64,000 bases of DNA from contig NZ_PYGC01000004.1 of the NCBI RefSeq assembly GCF_003014495.1, forward strand, positions 62,001-126,000, given 5' to 3'. The DNA is from Prolixibacter denitrificans. GTDB taxonomy: Bacteria > Bacteroidota > Bacteroidia > Bacteroidales > Prolixibacteraceae. The notes under the pieces are model-generated. The model saw only the letters and a list, made by a program, of their open reading frames with translations. It ran no database searches and was not told where the DNA came from. Numbering within the stretch: position 1 is the stretch's first letter; every line of letters starts with the position of its first letter. The position numbers and the translations under genes are program-made. Shown in pieces: positions 8,362 through 18,286 of the stretch.

Positions 8362-9750
8362 ATGAAAAACCTTTACCAGAAGCTCTACAAATCTTCACCA
8401 CATTCGCTTGCCAACCTGCTCATTGGTTTTTACAATGTGAGGCAATACAAAATCCGCCATGGAGGAGCTTACCAGGCCTTTCGAAAATACTACGAAGAAA
8501 CAGAAAAGCTATCTCTTGAGGACGCCAAAAAAGAGCAGCTTAGACGATTACGGAGTTTTTTGCGGTACACTTATGAGCATTCGAAGTATTACCACGAAAA
8601 ATGGCGAAACCTGCATCTGGATTTCAAACATTTGGAATGGGAAGAATTTAAGCAGCTTCCTTTCATGACAAAAGAAGAACTCCAGAAAAACATTAAAGAT
8701 GTTTGCACCATCAATCGGCGAACTGCTGTGAGCTTTCAAACCGGAGGAACCACCGGCGTCTCCCTGCAAGTATATTACACTCCGCATAACATTCAGGAAC
8801 GTTTCGCCATGGTCGATCATTTCAGGAGTCGGTTTGGGTTTGAATTCGGAGAGAAAACAGCCTGGTTCACCGGCAAGGACTTACTAAACTCGAGAGATGC
8901 GAGTAAACACCGCTACTGGCGCACCGACCGTCAAAACAATATTCGTTTTTATTCGACCTATCATCTTCAGCAAAAAAACTTTAACTATTACATCGACAAC
9001 TTCAACAAATACCAACCGGCTTACTTCAGCGGTGCCACATCGTCTCTTTCCGAGATTGCCAAAGGCGGACTCAAAGCCGGAATAAAACTAACCTACCACC
9101 CCAAAGCAGTTTTTCCAACCGCCGAAATGCTTTTGAAAGAAGACCGGGAAGCCATGGAAACATTTTATGGCTGCGGAGTCTACGATCAATACGCTTCATC
9201 CGAAGGTGCGCCGTTTATCACTCAATGCCGTAATGCGCATATGCATATGGAATTAATGACCGGTGTTTTTGAAGTACTGAATTGCCATCAACAACCGACT
9301 GATTTTGGAGAATTAATCGTCACCTCGTTCACTACAGAAGGCACTCCACTGGTGAGGTACCGCATTGGCGACATGGTTGAAATGGAAACCAAACCCATCG
9401 ATTGTTACCTCAAATATCCCATTGTAAAAAGTATCCACGGCCGGTTGAGTGACTGCGTCTATTCCCGGGAAACAGGAAAAATCTGCCAGGGCAACCTGGT
9501 CAATTCAGTAAAGAATATCAAAGGAATTACCCGCTTTCAAATAGTACAAAATGAATTGGATGCCATTTTAGTAAAGATTGTCAAAGCTGATGAGTACATC
9601 AAAGCAACTGAAGAGCCCAAACTATTGAAAGAACTCAGAATTCGTCTGGGTAAAGAAATGGATATCCAATTCAACTATGTAGATGAAATCCCCCGCGAAC
9701 GAAGTGGAAAATACCGGATTATCAAGAATAACTGCAACGAAGAAATATAG
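8362..9750 (+). CDS. PaaK/CapK-like adenylate-forming ligase, copy 1
   Basis: A 462-residue member of the phenylacetate-CoA ligase-like (CapK) family found in polysaccharide loci. Nucleotide-binding loop QTGGTTG (126-132), YASSEG (277-282) and RYRIGD (332-337) match the A3, A5 and A7 motifs of adenylating enzymes, so it probably activates an acid as an acyl-adenylate or CoA ester. The substrate is unknown; modification of a sugar with an acyl or amino-acid group is the usual suggestion. A paralogue of identical length follows after 98 bases. The unrelated-looking spacer argues for an old duplication. Confidence 0.8.
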   Translation: MKNLYQKLYKSSPHSLANLLIGFYNVRQYKIRHGGAYQAFRKYYEETEKLSLEDAKKEQLRRLRSFLRYTYEHSKYYHEKWRNLHLDFKHLEWEEFKQLPFMTKEELQKNIKDVCTINRRTAVSFQTGGTTGVSLQVYYTPHNIQERFAMVDHFRSRFGFEFGEKTAWFTGKDLLNSRDASKHRYWRTDRQNNIRFYSTYHLQQKNFNYYIDNFNKYQPAYFSGATSSLSEIAKGGLKAGIKLTYHPKAVFPTAEMLLKEDREAMETFYGCGVYDQYASSEGAPFITQCRNAHMHMELMTGVFEVLNCHQQPTDFGELIVTSFTTEGTPLVRYRIGDMVEMETKPIDCYLKYPIVKSIHGRLSDCVYSRETGKICQGNLVNSVKNIKGITRFQIVQNELDAILVKIVKADEYIKATEEPKLLKELRIRLGKEMDIQFNYVDEIPRERSGKYRIIKNNCNEEI

Positions 9751-9848
9751 AACTTTCTGGCCCCTTTGATTACACTCCCCACACTAACTATAAGCTCAAC
9801 AAACAATTTCAGACTATCCTTTTCGCAAATCTGCTAAACCAAACCAAA

Positions 9849-11237
9849 ATGAACAGCATTTACGAACACATTTACAAAGCTTCGCCCAATGCCCTATCCA
9901 ATTTACTGATTAGTTTATACAATACCAGTCAATACCGCATCAGGCACGGTGGCGAGTATCAGGAATTCAGGAGGTATTTCGAAGAAAGCGAAAAATGGCC
10001 GCAAGAAAAGGTTGAACAAGAACAATTAAAACGTTTGCGCCATTTTCTGAGATACGCCTATCACCATTCTGAATACTACCGTAACAAATGGGAAGCTCTG
10101 CATCTGGATTTTGATAATCTCGGATGGGACGAATTCAGACAAATTCCTTTTCTAACCAAAGAAGATTTACAGAAAAACATCAAAACCATTTGCACGATCA
10201 ACCCAAAAACCGCTGTTAAATTTCAAACGGGTGGAACAACCGGGGTAGCTCTCCAGGTTTTCTACACACACCAAAATATTCAGGAACGGTTTGCCATGGT
10301 CGAACACTTTCGCAGTCGCTTTGGATTTCAATTTGGAGAGAAAACGGCCTGGTTTACCGGCAAAGATTTGTTGAGTCAAAAAGATGTAGACAAACACCGG
10401 TACTGGAAAACCGATTACCAAAATCATATTCGCTTTTATTCCACATTCTATATTCAGCAAAAAAATGTCCCTCAATACATTGAAAATCTGAACGCCTATC
10501 AACCGGTTTATTTCAGCGGCATTACATCGTCTATGGCGGAAATCGCGAAAACAGGCCTCAAACTGGGATTGAAACTTAATTATCAACCCAAAGCCGTTTT
10601 TCCAACCGCAGAAACACTTTTAAAAGAAGACCGCAACGCGATGGAAAAATTTTACGGATGTGGCGTTTATAACCAATATGCGTCGTCGGAAGGAGCACCA
10701 TTTATCACCCAATGTAAGGAGGGACATATGCATCTGGAGATGATGTCCGGCATTTTTGAAGTGCTGGATTTACAGGACAAACCTTCCAATTACGGCGAGT
10801 TGGTCGTTACTTCTTTTACCACCGAAGGCACTCCGCTGATTCGTTACCGGATTGGCGATCTGGTCGAACTGGAAACAGAAAAGCAGGACTGCTATTTAAG
10901 ATATCCGATTGTGAAGAAGATACATGGTCGCTTCACCGATTGTCTTTTTTCGCGGGAAACCGGAAGAGTATGCCAGGGAAATATCGCTAATTCGCTTAAA
11001 CACGTTAATGGAGTTCAACGGTTCCAAATCATACAGAACAACCTCGATTCTATTGCTGTAAATGTTGTAAAAACAAAGGAATACCAAAAAGAGACTGATG
11101 AAAAGATGTTGACAAAAGAGCTTCGTATTCGTTTGGGTAAAAAAATAAAAATAGAATACCGATATGTTGACGAGATACCAAACGAACGAAGTGGCAAATT
11201 CAGGTTGGTTAAAAATTTCTGCAAGGAATCGATTTAA
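9849..11237 (+). CDS. PaaK/CapK-like adenylate-forming ligase, copy 2
   Basis: A 462-residue paralogue of the preceding protein, aligning end to end without apparent gaps. By eye about two thirds of positions agree, with near-identity around the nucleotide loop QTGGTTG and in the region around KTAWFTGKDLL. The A5-like (YASSEG) and A7-like (RYRIGD) motifs are intact, so both copies look catalytically competent. Differences cluster in the N-terminal 60 residues and the C-terminal subdomain, which could give different acceptors. Either the polymer carries two related acyl substituents or the copies serve different steps; the sequence does not decide. Confidence 0.8.
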   Translation: MNSIYEHIYKASPNALSNLLISLYNTSQYRIRHGGEYQEFRRYFEESEKWPQEKVEQEQLKRLRHFLRYAYHHSEYYRNKWEALHLDFDNLGWDEFRQIPFLTKEDLQKNIKTICTINPKTAVKFQTGGTTGVALQVFYTHQNIQERFAMVEHFRSRFGFQFGEKTAWFTGKDLLSQKDVDKHRYWKTDYQNHIRFYSTFYIQQKNVPQYIENLNAYQPVYFSGITSSMAEIAKTGLKLGLKLNYQPKAVFPTAETLLKEDRNAMEKFYGCGVYNQYASSEGAPFITQCKEGHMHLEMMSGIFEVLDLQDKPSNYGELVVTSFTTEGTPLIRYRIGDLVELETEKQDCYLRYPIVKKIHGRFTDCLFSRETGRVCQGNIANSLKHVNGVQRFQIIQNNLDSIAVNVVKTKEYQKETDEKMLTKELRIRLGKKIKIEYRYVDEIPNERSGKFRLVKNFCKESI

Positions 11238-11289
11238 TTTACAGCACTAAATACCCAAACAAAATCCTGTAACCGGGATATTCAAAAGT

Positions 11290-12537
11290 ATGGTCATTGC
11301 ATCAGTACATGTGAAAAGCCTGCGCCAAAATGTGGCATGGATGTTTGTGGGAAACGGATTTTATGCTTTCTGCCAATGGCTGGTATTGTCTCTCATTTCA
11401 AAATGGACAAACATACAGGAACTAGGATATTTTACGCTTTCACTGGCAATCGCTGCACCCGTTTATATGTTCATGAACTTTCAACTGAGGCCGGTATTAA
11501 TCACCGATGCTGAAAAACGCTGGGAATTTTCCGAATTCTTTACCATGCGGACTGTTTCGACCGCCACCGGATTCCTACTTGTTCTGCTCATCGGGTTCTT
11601 CTTCGGGAAGGGCAATTTTCTTCGCATACTATTGCTGATTAGCGCCATTAAAGCCATCGAGGCACTCACCGATATTATCCATGCCCGACTGCAAAAGGAA
11701 GAATCGATGTCGATGATAGCCCGTTCGCTAATGCTGAAAGGGTCCGGGTATGTTGTTTCTGTCATTATTGGTCTTCTCATTTTCAAAAGCCTGGTTTCCG
11801 GACTGGCCCTTTATTTTCTGCTTTGCATCGGCTTCATCTACTTTGTCGATTACCACTTTTTGAAACTCGTGGCAGGAAAAATTAAAATGCTGTCAAAATC
11901 AATTACAAAAAGTATACTAATCATTGGATTCCCTTTGGCCGTAGTTCGGCTGATAATTGCACTGAATAGTAACGTGGCGAAATACATTGCCGAGATAAAC
12001 CTGGGAACAGAAAAACAGGCAATTTACTCGACGCTGGCTTATCTGATTGTTATGGGAGATGTGTTCATTCAGGCCATCGGGCAGACATTTATTCCCCGCA
12101 TCAACAAATACGCCATGAACAATAACTGGAAAGCTGTCAAGCGACTAAAATTCTACTTTTCCATTATATGTATTGTAACCGGATTAGCACTCTACATGGC
12201 CAGTATTTCAGCAGGTGGAATGATTCTGCGAGTACTTTTTTCGGCCGAAATAGCCCAATATCAACACCTGTTTTCTCTACTGATGCTTTCCGGTATCCTG
12301 ATTTACTATTCGTCGTCTGCCGGACAAACTCTAACAGCACTTAAAATATTTAAGCCTCAACCCTGGATACATGTCATCACGTTTACGGTTAATATCATTG
12401 CCATACTCATTCTTGTCAATCGCTTAGGGCTTGTTGGAATTATCTATGCCACGATGATAGCTTTCACCGTGAGAATTATTCTATCTGAATGGCTGCTTTA
12501 CCGGCATCTCTATCTTAAACAATCAAAAAACAATTAA
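11290..12537 (+). CDS. Wzx-type lipid-linked oligosaccharide flippase
   Basis: A 415-residue integral membrane protein with about twelve predicted helices and no soluble domain, matching polysaccharide biosynthesis flippases of the MOP superfamily. An early amphipathic segment (SLRQNVAWMFVGNGFYAF) and the later IYSTLAYLIVMGDVFIQAIG helix are typical. Its place between sugar-activating enzymes and the polymerase fits translocation of undecaprenyl-diphosphate-linked repeat units to the periplasmic face. It ends 8 bases before the polymerase gene, so the two are almost certainly co-transcribed. Confidence 0.85.
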   Translation: MVIASVHVKSLRQNVAWMFVGNGFYAFCQWLVLSLISKWTNIQELGYFTLSLAIAAPVYMFMNFQLRPVLITDAEKRWEFSEFFTMRTVSTATGFLLVLLIGFFFGKGNFLRILLLISAIKAIEALTDIIHARLQKEESMSMIARSLMLKGSGYVVSVIIGLLIFKSLVSGLALYFLLCIGFIYFVDYHFLKLVAGKIKMLSKSITKSILIIGFPLAVVRLIIALNSNVAKYIAEINLGTEKQAIYSTLAYLIVMGDVFIQAIGQTFIPRINKYAMNNNWKAVKRLKFYFSIICIVTGLALYMASISAGGMILRVLFSAEIAQYQHLFSLLMLSGILIYYSSSAGQTLTALKIFKPQPWIHVITFTVNIIAILILVNRLGLVGIIYATMIAFTVRIILSEWLLYRHLYLKQSKNN

Positions 12538-12545
12538 GCATTTAT

Positions 12546-14030
12546 ATGCTTCATCAACAGTCGAATATTCTACTAACACCAGTTGTCAGGGCAGACAACT
12601 ACCGGGAACGTTATACGCATCGCTTCCAATTTACGCTGGCTGTTTTCATTACTGCTGCGATACAGGCACTGGTTCTGTATTCAGGGAATGTACCGATTCA
12701 CTGGTTTCTGGTTCCGGTAGATTTGATTGGCATTCTGGTAATTTATAAAATCATCAACATCGCATCGAAAAGTGATTACCTTTCACATGTTGATTTCTAC
12801 GCCTACATCATATTTTTCAACGCACTATTCCTGGCACCGAACCTGCACTTCCTAAAGGATTTCTGGCTTCCCTGGGTACCTAATCATCCGGTTCGTTGGG
12901 ACAATTGGGTTTTAATATGGGCATTGCTCAATCTCATTGGGCTGATTATTTTCATCGTCATCAGGGAATTAACCAATCAGAAACCACGCTTATCACAAGG
13001 TATTTGGATATACAATCCAAACAGAAATTACATCATTGTACTGTTCATGATTGTCAGCTTTGCCGCACAAGTATTGGTATATGCGAGGTTTGGAGGAGTA
13101 TCAGGTTACATTTACGCATACGAAACAGCCCGAGATACAGCTTTCAAGGGAATGGGATACCTCTTCACGGTATCGGAAATATTCCCCATCCTGTTTATTA
13201 TTTGGTTCTTTCTCAATAACCGTGGAAAAAAAAACATATCCTCGCTAAAAGTTTACCTCTTTTTTATCCTTCTCTTTGCCGCATGCATCTATTTTGGAGG
13301 ATTGAAAGGGCGACGAAGTAATACCATATTTACGATGTTTCATGGCTTCTTTCTGGTTCATTTGTACATCTATCGATTTAAATTCAGAGAGATAGTACTA
13401 GCATTGGTCTTCGGAATGTTATTCATGTTAATAGGAAAAGTATATAAATTCATTGGCTTCGAAGCAGTTATACTGCTTTCAAAACTGGATTTTAATACAC
13501 TGATGGAATACAATGCCAGCTATGGAAACGGAATTGTTCCTACACTCATCGGTGATTTTGGTCGTTGTGACGTTCAAAGCTTTGCCATTTACCGAAACTA
13601 TGTCGATGGGTTTCCTCATTACTGGGGACTGGAGTATTTTGGCGACCTGATCAAAATGTTTCCATCAGTCATTTCCGACCACTTCACTGATATCCCATCA
13701 AAGATTGAAGTGGGAGAAAGCTATCTATACGGGAGTAAAACCCGTATATTCGGCGTATTTGGAGAATATATCTTCAATTTCGGAATATCAACAGCTTATC
13801 TGGCATATGTTATCTTTGCCGCTGGCATCATGCTGGCCGACCGTTTTGTTAACATGCTACGTCCCAACGATATTCGGTTAATACTTGTCCCGTTGATTTT
13901 TAATTTGATCATCATATTCTTTCTGTCTGATCTCGATAATGTCGGCTTTTTCTTCTTTAAAAGAATGCTCATTCCGATCCTGTTGATTTGGATCATCTCG
14001 GAAAAGCATCACGCAAAACAGCCAACTTAA
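12546..14030 (+). CDS. Wzy-type oligosaccharide repeat-unit polymerase
   Basis: A 494-residue membrane protein with ten or more hydrophobic helices and one larger extracytoplasmic loop (about residues 320-400, with a conserved-looking GDFGRCDVQSF segment). Wzy proteins are poorly conserved, so the call rests on topology, length and position right after the flippase. It would join lipid-linked repeats at the periplasmic face. A short Gln-rich start (MLHQQSNILL) precedes the first helix. A ligase or other multi-spanning enzyme cannot be excluded. Confidence 0.72.
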   Translation: MLHQQSNILLTPVVRADNYRERYTHRFQFTLAVFITAAIQALVLYSGNVPIHWFLVPVDLIGILVIYKIINIASKSDYLSHVDFYAYIIFFNALFLAPNLHFLKDFWLPWVPNHPVRWDNWVLIWALLNLIGLIIFIVIRELTNQKPRLSQGIWIYNPNRNYIIVLFMIVSFAAQVLVYARFGGVSGYIYAYETARDTAFKGMGYLFTVSEIFPILFIIWFFLNNRGKKNISSLKVYLFFILLFAACIYFGGLKGRRSNTIFTMFHGFFLVHLYIYRFKFREIVLALVFGMLFMLIGKVYKFIGFEAVILLSKLDFNTLMEYNASYGNGIVPTLIGDFGRCDVQSFAIYRNYVDGFPHYWGLEYFGDLIKMFPSVISDHFTDIPSKIEVGESYLYGSKTRIFGVFGEYIFNFGISTAYLAYVIFAAGIMLADRFVNMLRPNDIRLILVPLIFNLIIIFFLSDLDNVGFFFFKRMLIPILLIWIISEKHHAKQPT

Positions 14031-14072
14031 ACAACTGTACAGAAACGACAACTCCCTATTATCTTTTTCATC

Positions 14073-15260
14073 ATGGATTTAGTTTACATATATGAATCTC
14101 CTTTTGTCAGGACTCCCGACGGAACGATCTACAGTGTGGGAGGAAATTTCTCAGCAAAGATGTTTAGACGTTACCTGAAAGTATTTGATCATGTTGATGT
14201 GATAACCCGCGTTCGGGATGACAATGGTACTTACCCGGCCAACAACAAGGTAGAATGTGGCAATATCAAAGTACACGCGCTTCCGTTTTATACAGGTGCG
14301 GTTCAGTTCACACTAAAATATTTGGCAATACGACAGCAACTAAAAAAACATATTCGAAAGGACTGTGCTTACATCATAAGGACTCCCAGTGTAGTCGGGA
14401 CTATCATGAGCGAACTGCTTAATCGCAACAAAATCCCATACGGAGTGGAAGTTGTAGGTGACCCATATGATGCATTTAGCCCCGAAAGTATCCAGCATCC
14501 TCTTCGCCCTGTTTTTCGGTGGAAACTGAAGACCGATTTGCAGAAAATTGTCAGGAAAGCAGAAGCCGCTCTTTTTGTTACACGCGACTATCTCCAGGAA
14601 CGCTATCCGGCTGCAGCCGGAAAATACCAAACGCATGCATCCAACGTAACACTAATTGATGAAGCATTTGTTCGGCAACCCAAACATTATAACGGAGATA
14701 TCAAAGAATTCAATCTAATCTCAGTAGGTGCACTGGCCCAAATGTATAAATCACCCGATATCGTTCTTGAGGCAATAAAAAAATTGCATGGAGACGGAAT
14801 CGATTGTCATTTAACCTGGCTCGGTGATGGAAAGTACATGGATGACATGATCGGTTTGGCCAATGAATTAGGAATAGGTGAGAATGTGTCCTTCGAGGGA
14901 CGTGTCAACTCCGGAAGGAATGTCCGGGCCTATCTGGACAAAGCCGACATTTTCATCCTGGCCTCCAAAACAGAAGGACTTCCGAGGGCTATGATTGAAG
15001 CGATGGCCAGAGCGTTACCATGTGTAGGAAGTGAAGTCGGAGGTATTCCCGAATTGTTGGATGAGCAGGTGATTGTCCCGGCAGGAGATCCGTATGCGTT
15101 GGCCGGGCTCCTGAAAAAAATGATAACCAACTCAGCTTTCCTAAACGAACAGTCGGCCCGAAACCTGGAAGTGGCTCAGTCTTACAACCACCATGTTCTA
15201 AGCCGTCGCCGTGAAGAATTCTATCGTCAGGTAAAATCATCCGTACAGATCGAAAACTAA
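14073..15260 (+). CDS. Glycosyltransferase, GT-B fold (family 4 like)
   Basis: A 395-residue cytosolic transferase. The C-terminal nucleotide-sugar-binding half shows ISVGALAQMYKSPDIVLEAI, LTWLGDGK and the E-x7-E motif region KTEGLPRAMIEAMARALP followed by EVGGIPELL. The N-terminal half is less conserved, as expected for acceptor binding. It probably adds one internal sugar of the repeat unit; donor and linkage cannot be read from sequence. It is separated from the next glycosyltransferase gene by 165 bases with no evident promoter. Confidence 0.85.
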   Translation: MDLVYIYESPFVRTPDGTIYSVGGNFSAKMFRRYLKVFDHVDVITRVRDDNGTYPANNKVECGNIKVHALPFYTGAVQFTLKYLAIRQQLKKHIRKDCAYIIRTPSVVGTIMSELLNRNKIPYGVEVVGDPYDAFSPESIQHPLRPVFRWKLKTDLQKIVRKAEAALFVTRDYLQERYPAAAGKYQTHASNVTLIDEAFVRQPKHYNGDIKEFNLISVGALAQMYKSPDIVLEAIKKLHGDGIDCHLTWLGDGKYMDDMIGLANELGIGENVSFEGRVNSGRNVRAYLDKADIFILASKTEGLPRAMIEAMARALPCVGSEVGGIPELLDEQVIVPAGDPYALAGLLKKMITNSAFLNEQSARNLEVAQSYNHHVLSRRREEFYRQVKSSVQIEN

Positions 15261-15425
15261 ATATTGAAATGCTTTTCCCTAACAGCCGTTAACAGGCGCT
15301 ACCCATTTTTCTCAGAAACACGTTTTTCACCTCATGCAGTTCTGATAGTACTCTGTGAGTAAGCATTCCCCTGCAAGCAATTCAACATCACGAGTAAAAT
15401 AGCTGCGCTGCCAAAACCAACTGAA

Positions 15426-16583
15426 ATGAAGATTGTGATTATCGCCAGCAACGATTTCTCACTAATTAACTTTCGCAAGGAGCTTATTTTGGAGTTTCGT
15501 AACCGCAGGTTCGACATCGTTGCTGCTGCCCCTCCTGAACTTCCCATCGTCCGTCGGGAATTGAACCGTCTGGGCATCAAATATTATCCGCTAACACTTA
15601 GTAAAAACGGAAGAAATCCGTTTCGGGATTTTCTTTTCTTTTTCTCCCTACTTCGTATTCTTCTTAAGGAAAGACCGGATTACCTACTGACATACACCAT
15701 CAAACCAGTCATTTACGGCAATCTGGCAGGTCGCTTATTCAAGAACCTGAAACGCTATTCGATTATTTCGGGCCTGGGATACATAGCCAGCGAAAACGAA
15801 GTCAATTCCAGAAAACTGGTTTTGCGAATCATTGATATTCTGTACCGGACGAGTTTAAGAAACATCAATGGTCTTTTTTTCCAGAACTATGAAGATGTGG
15901 CCTTCTTCCTAAAAAAGGAATACATCAATTCACCAGCCATAGCACAGGTAACCATGGGCTCAGGAGTAAACACCCGGTATTTTACAAGAGAACCATTGCC
16001 TTACGGCACATTTCGTTTTCTACTCGTGTCCCGGCTTCTGCGGTCTAAAGGAATTGCCATATACGCCGATGCTGCAAGGATAGTGAAAGAAAAGCATCCA
16101 ACCGTGGAGTTCGAAATAGTTGGTGGTTACGACTTAAGCTGTGAAGACGCCATCACCCCTGAAGAGGTCCAGAACTGGGAACAGGAAGGTCTTTTTCACT
16201 ACCGGGGAACCACCAGCGATGTGCGGCCTTACCTGAAAGACTCAACCGTTTTTGTGCTTCCCTCCTACTACCGTGAAGGAATTCCCCGCTCTATTATGGA
16301 AGCGATGGCCACAGGACGCCCCATCATCACCACCGACGCCATTGGCTGCCGAAATACAGTGAAACATGGCCAGAACGGCCTCCTCGTCAAACCCCGGGAT
16401 GTGGAAAGTCTGGCCTACGCTATGATTTACATGGTGGAACACCCCGAAGAAGTGAAAGTTATGGCGGACAAAAGCAGACAAATGGCCGTGGACATTTTCG
16501 AGGTAACCGAAGTAAATAAAGTATTGCTTGAATACATGAATCTAGGAGTACATGTACCGGTATCTGTTCAAACCTTTGCTTGA
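15426..16583 (+). CDS. Glycosyltransferase, GT4, PglA/CapM-like
   Basis: A 385-residue GT-B glycosyltransferase. The C-terminal domain has LLVSRLLRSKGIAIYADAAR and the strongly conserved REGIPRSIMEAMATGRPIIT then NGLLVKPRD. This variant is typical of PglA-like enzymes that add the second sugar to a lipid-linked N-acetylated amino sugar. Its 3' end overlaps the PglC-like initiating transferase gene by 32 bases, so translation is coupled. By analogy with Campylobacter pglA-pglC, I infer that it acts on the product of that enzyme. Confidence 0.85.
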   Translation: MKIVIIASNDFSLINFRKELILEFRNRRFDIVAAAPPELPIVRRELNRLGIKYYPLTLSKNGRNPFRDFLFFFSLLRILLKERPDYLLTYTIKPVIYGNLAGRLFKNLKRYSIISGLGYIASENEVNSRKLVLRIIDILYRTSLRNINGLFFQNYEDVAFFLKKEYINSPAIAQVTMGSGVNTRYFTREPLPYGTFRFLLVSRLLRSKGIAIYADAARIVKEKHPTVEFEIVGGYDLSCEDAITPEEVQNWEQEGLFHYRGTTSDVRPYLKDSTVFVLPSYYREGIPRSIMEAMATGRPIITTDAIGCRNTVKHGQNGLLVKPRDVESLAYAMIYMVEHPEEVKVMADKSRQMAVDIFEVTEVNKVLLEYMNLGVHVPVSVQTFA

Positions 16584-17160
16584 TTTTGTGCTGGCATTGA
16601 TTGGTATTATCCTGTTAAGTCCGCTCTTCCTCATTATACTCGTCTGGTTGACTATCTCGACCAGAGGCAACCCGTTTTTCAATCAGGAACGGCCCGGTAA
16701 AAACGGAAAGCTATTCCGGTTGTACAAGTTCAGAACCATGAACAACAAACGGAACAAAGAGGGTGAACTGCTGGCCGATCACCTGCGGGTAACCCGTACG
16801 GGCAATTTTCTTCGAAACTCTTCGCTCGACGAAATTCCCCAGTTACTGAATGTATTGAAGGGTGAACTGAGTTTAATTGGTCCTCGCCCACTGCTGAAAC
16901 AATACCTTCCCCTGTACAACGAACGTCAGACAAAACGACATGATGTAAAACCGGGGATTACCGGCTGGGCACAGGTAAACGGAAGAAATGATTTAAGCTG
17001 GGAGGAAAAATTCGAATACGATGTGTACTACGTTGAGCACCTGTCACTCAATCTTGATATAAAAATACTATACCTCACCATCACCAAGGTATTCAAGAGG
17101 GAAGGAATTTATGCTCCTCACCGCGAGAGAATGGAATATTTTAAAGGAACCACCACATGA
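16552..17160 (+). CDS. PglC-type initiating sugar-phosphate transferase
   Basis: A 202-residue monotopic phosphoglycosyl transferase that moves a sugar-1-phosphate from UDP-sugar to undecaprenyl phosphate and so starts repeat-unit synthesis. Seen: one N-terminal re-entrant membrane helix (about 8-33), NQERPGKNGKLFRLYKFRTM, the catalytic Asp93-Glu94 pair in LDEIPQLLNV, and SLIGPRPLL then GITGWAQVNGRNDLSWEEKF. The small size without extra N-terminal helices matches PglC rather than WbaP. The start inside the previous gene is the only one giving the membrane helix. It overlaps the next gene by four bases (ATGA). Confidence 0.92.
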   Translation: MYRYLFKPLLDFVLALIGIILLSPLFLIILVWLTISTRGNPFFNQERPGKNGKLFRLYKFRTMNNKRNKEGELLADHLRVTRTGNFLRNSSLDEIPQLLNVLKGELSLIGPRPLLKQYLPLYNERQTKRHDVKPGITGWAQVNGRNDLSWEEKFEYDVYYVEHLSLNLDIKILYLTITKVFKREGIYAPHRERMEYFKGTTT

Positions 17161-18272
17161 TAACTAAAACTCTAAAGGCCGGAACCGAATCTCATTTTCG
17201 GGAATGGCAAAGGTTATGTGCGAATATAACCGACTGCGACATTTGCTTCTACCCGCAATATGCCTTGCTAAGTGAAACAAATGACGAAGGAGAAGCAACC
17301 TGCTTTGTTTATCAAAAACATGATAATGACTACATTCTGTTTCCCTTCCTGAAAAGAAAAATCAACAACATAAGTCTATTCTCCCAACTCAGAGAAACGT
17401 ATTACGACATCGTATCGCCGTATGGTTATGGGGGGTATCTCCACAGCGATGCCTGTACCATTTCAATGGAAGATTTTCTCCAAACCTTCCATCGTTACTG
17501 TCAGGAACAACAGATTGTCTCCGAATTTGTCCGCTTCCATCCCTGGCTGAAAACGTACGAAGGTTGCGACACAGAAATGGACATCAACTTATACAACCAG
17601 GTCGTCGCCATCGACACAGCCAAAACCGCAGAAGAAATATGGAGCGATTTCGATCGCAAATGCCGCAATCGCATTCGGAAAAGTGCGAAGGAAGGTGTTG
17701 TCATCGAAATGGACAGTTCGCGGGAAGCAATCGAGCTTTTTTTGCCTCTGTATACCGAAACCATGTCCCGGAATGAGGCCAACCTTTACTATTATTTTTC
17801 GAAGGATTACTTCCGCCGTATGGTGACTCTAATGGACGGCAACATTACCTTTTTCCACGCCCGTCTCGACGACAAAATCATTGCATCCATTCTCGTCATT
17901 ACTGGCGGTGCATTTGCCAATGCTCATCTGGCCGGCACGAACACAGCGTATCTTCATCTTTCCCCTATGATGGCTCTTTTTCACGAAGCCGCCATTTGGG
18001 CCGGCAAACAAGGTTACCGGTACTTCATCTTAGGAGGTGGCCGATCAGCTTCGCCACATGATAGCCTGTTGAGAATGAAAACCAAATTTGCCAAAGAAAC
18101 CATTCCTTTCCATACCGGGAAAAAAATTCACCTTCCTGATGTATACAAAGAACTATCTCACTTGAAAAAAATCCATATCCAAAAAAACAAACTGGATATT
18201 CTACATACCGAATATTTCCCTGAATACCGAAATATTCGCTTTCACTCACCTACTTATTCATCTGCATTATAA
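17157..18272 (+). CDS. FemAB-like GNAT acyltransferase
   Basis: A 371-residue protein of the FemAB/peptidoglycan-bridge-like GNAT superfamily. The middle holds the basic helix DFDRKCRNRIRKSAKEGV and a second GNAT half with GTNTAYLHLSPMMALFHEAA and GYRYFILGGGRS. Members transfer amino-acyl or acyl groups to amino sugars or peptides; in polysaccharide loci they are thought to modify a sugar amine. Here the likely acceptor is the amino group made by the aminotransferase two genes downstream. The start overlaps the previous stop (ATGA). No signal peptide, so it acts in the cytosol. Confidence 0.75.
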   Translation: MITKTLKAGTESHFREWQRLCANITDCDICFYPQYALLSETNDEGEATCFVYQKHDNDYILFPFLKRKINNISLFSQLRETYYDIVSPYGYGGYLHSDACTISMEDFLQTFHRYCQEQQIVSEFVRFHPWLKTYEGCDTEMDINLYNQVVAIDTAKTAEEIWSDFDRKCRNRIRKSAKEGVVIEMDSSREAIELFLPLYTETMSRNEANLYYYFSKDYFRRMVTLMDGNITFFHARLDDKIIASILVITGGAFANAHLAGTNTAYLHLSPMMALFHEAAIWAGKQGYRYFILGGGRSASPHDSLLRMKTKFAKETIPFHTGKKIHLPDVYKELSHLKKIHIQKNKLDILHTEYFPEYRNIRFHSPTYSSAL

Positions 18273-18286
18273 AAACCGATAGTCGT

